From an uncultured Gammaproteobacteria bacterium (lineage in GTDB: Bacteria > Pseudomonadota > Gammaproteobacteria > Pseudomonadales > Pseudohongiellaceae): a DNA stretch of 5,255 bases. Each line of letters begins with the position of its first letter. Position 1 is the stretch's first letter. The notes under the pieces are model-generated. The model had not been told where the DNA came from and ran no database searches. It saw nothing but the letters and a program-made list of their open reading frames with translations. The translations under genes were made by a program, and so were the position numbers. Below are positions 4,904 to 5,255 of the stretch, piece after piece. Location of the stretch: the NCBI GenBank assembly GCA_903926285.1, contig CAIYIP010000095.1, forward strand, positions 1 through 5,255, written 5' to 3'.

Positions 4904-5255
4904 ATGGCTGAGCATGCGTTGGCAAAAATTGGTAACGTAAATACTGTGGTCCAGGACTGGTCGAACGACAAGCAGACCTTTTATGTTCCCTGGGGCAAAC
5001 TGATGATGTGGATCTTCCTCATCAGCGACACCTTTATCTTCAGTTGTTTTCTCGTCGGTTACATGAGCGTCCGAATGACTACCACCGACCCATGGCCCTA
5101 TCCGAGCGAAGTGTTCGCGCTGACGCTGTTCGGTCAAAGTATTCCGCTCATCCTGATTGCGATCATGACTTTCATCCTGATAACCAGTAGCGGCACGATG
5201 GCACTTGCGGTGCGCTATTCCCATTTCAGGGACAGGAAGAAGATCGCCATGTTCA
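4904..5255 (+). CDS. Cytochrome c oxidase subunit III-type protein, second copy, partial (CoxP-like)
   Basis: Only the first 117 codons are present; the frame is open at the right edge. After a polar N-terminus (1-29) comes GKLMMWIFLISDTFIF (31-46), which matches the first conserved subunit III helix (MWxFLxSE) with Asp (D42) in place of the family's buried Glu. A second helix at about 78-103 contains LITSSGTMALAV (92-103), like the family's LxSSxT motif. The protein is therefore a second subunit III-like membrane component, distinct in sequence from the gene just upstream. The start ATG at 4904 is supported by AGGA (4892-4895) with 8 bases of spacing, and only 10 bases separate it from the previous stop, so it is in the same operon. 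The order II-c, I, III, III matches the coxMNOP type of cluster, which makes this the coxP counterpart. The total length and C-terminus are not visible. Confidence 0.88.
   Translation, partial: MAEHALAKIGNVNTVVQDWSNDKQTFYVPWGKLMMWIFLISDTFIFSCFLVGYMSVRMTTTDPWPYPSEVFALTLFGQSIPLILIAIMTFILITSSGTMALAVRYSHFRDRKKIAMF

Overview
The window looks like a chromosomal segment from a Gram-negative, aerobically respiring bacterium. Pseudomonadota is likely and a gammaproteobacterium is my best guess. This rests on the protein families and the moderate GC content; no marker fixes the genus. All genes lie on the + strand. I see no tRNA, rRNA, CRISPR array, insertion sequence or integrase.

Layout: positions 1-144 are a non-coding leader with a small inverted repeat. 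Positions 145-678 encode an unrecognised 177-residue protein with two membrane segments, behind a strong ribosome binding site. Positions 679-982 are a 304-base intergenic region. It holds a stem-loop just past the stop codon, which may be a terminator, and a GC-rich stretch with competing inverted repeats. From 983 to the right edge runs a terminal oxidase operon of four genes: subunit II fused to two cytochrome c domains (983-2341), subunit I (2486-4273), a first subunit III-type protein (4270-4893, overlapping subunit I by ATGA), and a second subunit III-type protein cut by the window edge (4904 onward).

Together these encode a proton-pumping A1-type heme-copper oxygen reductase. Electrons probably enter through the two c hemes on subunit II and pass to CuA, then to the low-spin heme and the heme-CuB site of subunit I, where oxygen is reduced to water. 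The gene order (II with fused c, then I, then two III-like genes) matches the alternative oxidase cluster described as coxMNOP in Bradyrhizobium. It differs from the usual coxBAC order with an assembly gene between I and III.

Three points stand out. The cytochrome c domain of subunit II is tandemly duplicated. The usual histidine of the Mg/Mn site in subunit I is a serine. The 144-base gap between the subunit II and subunit I genes holds a strong hairpin, then four copies of a GTGCCTA-type repeat spaced 10-11 bases apart, about one helical turn. The oxidase type itself is known, so I do not claim a wholly new system.
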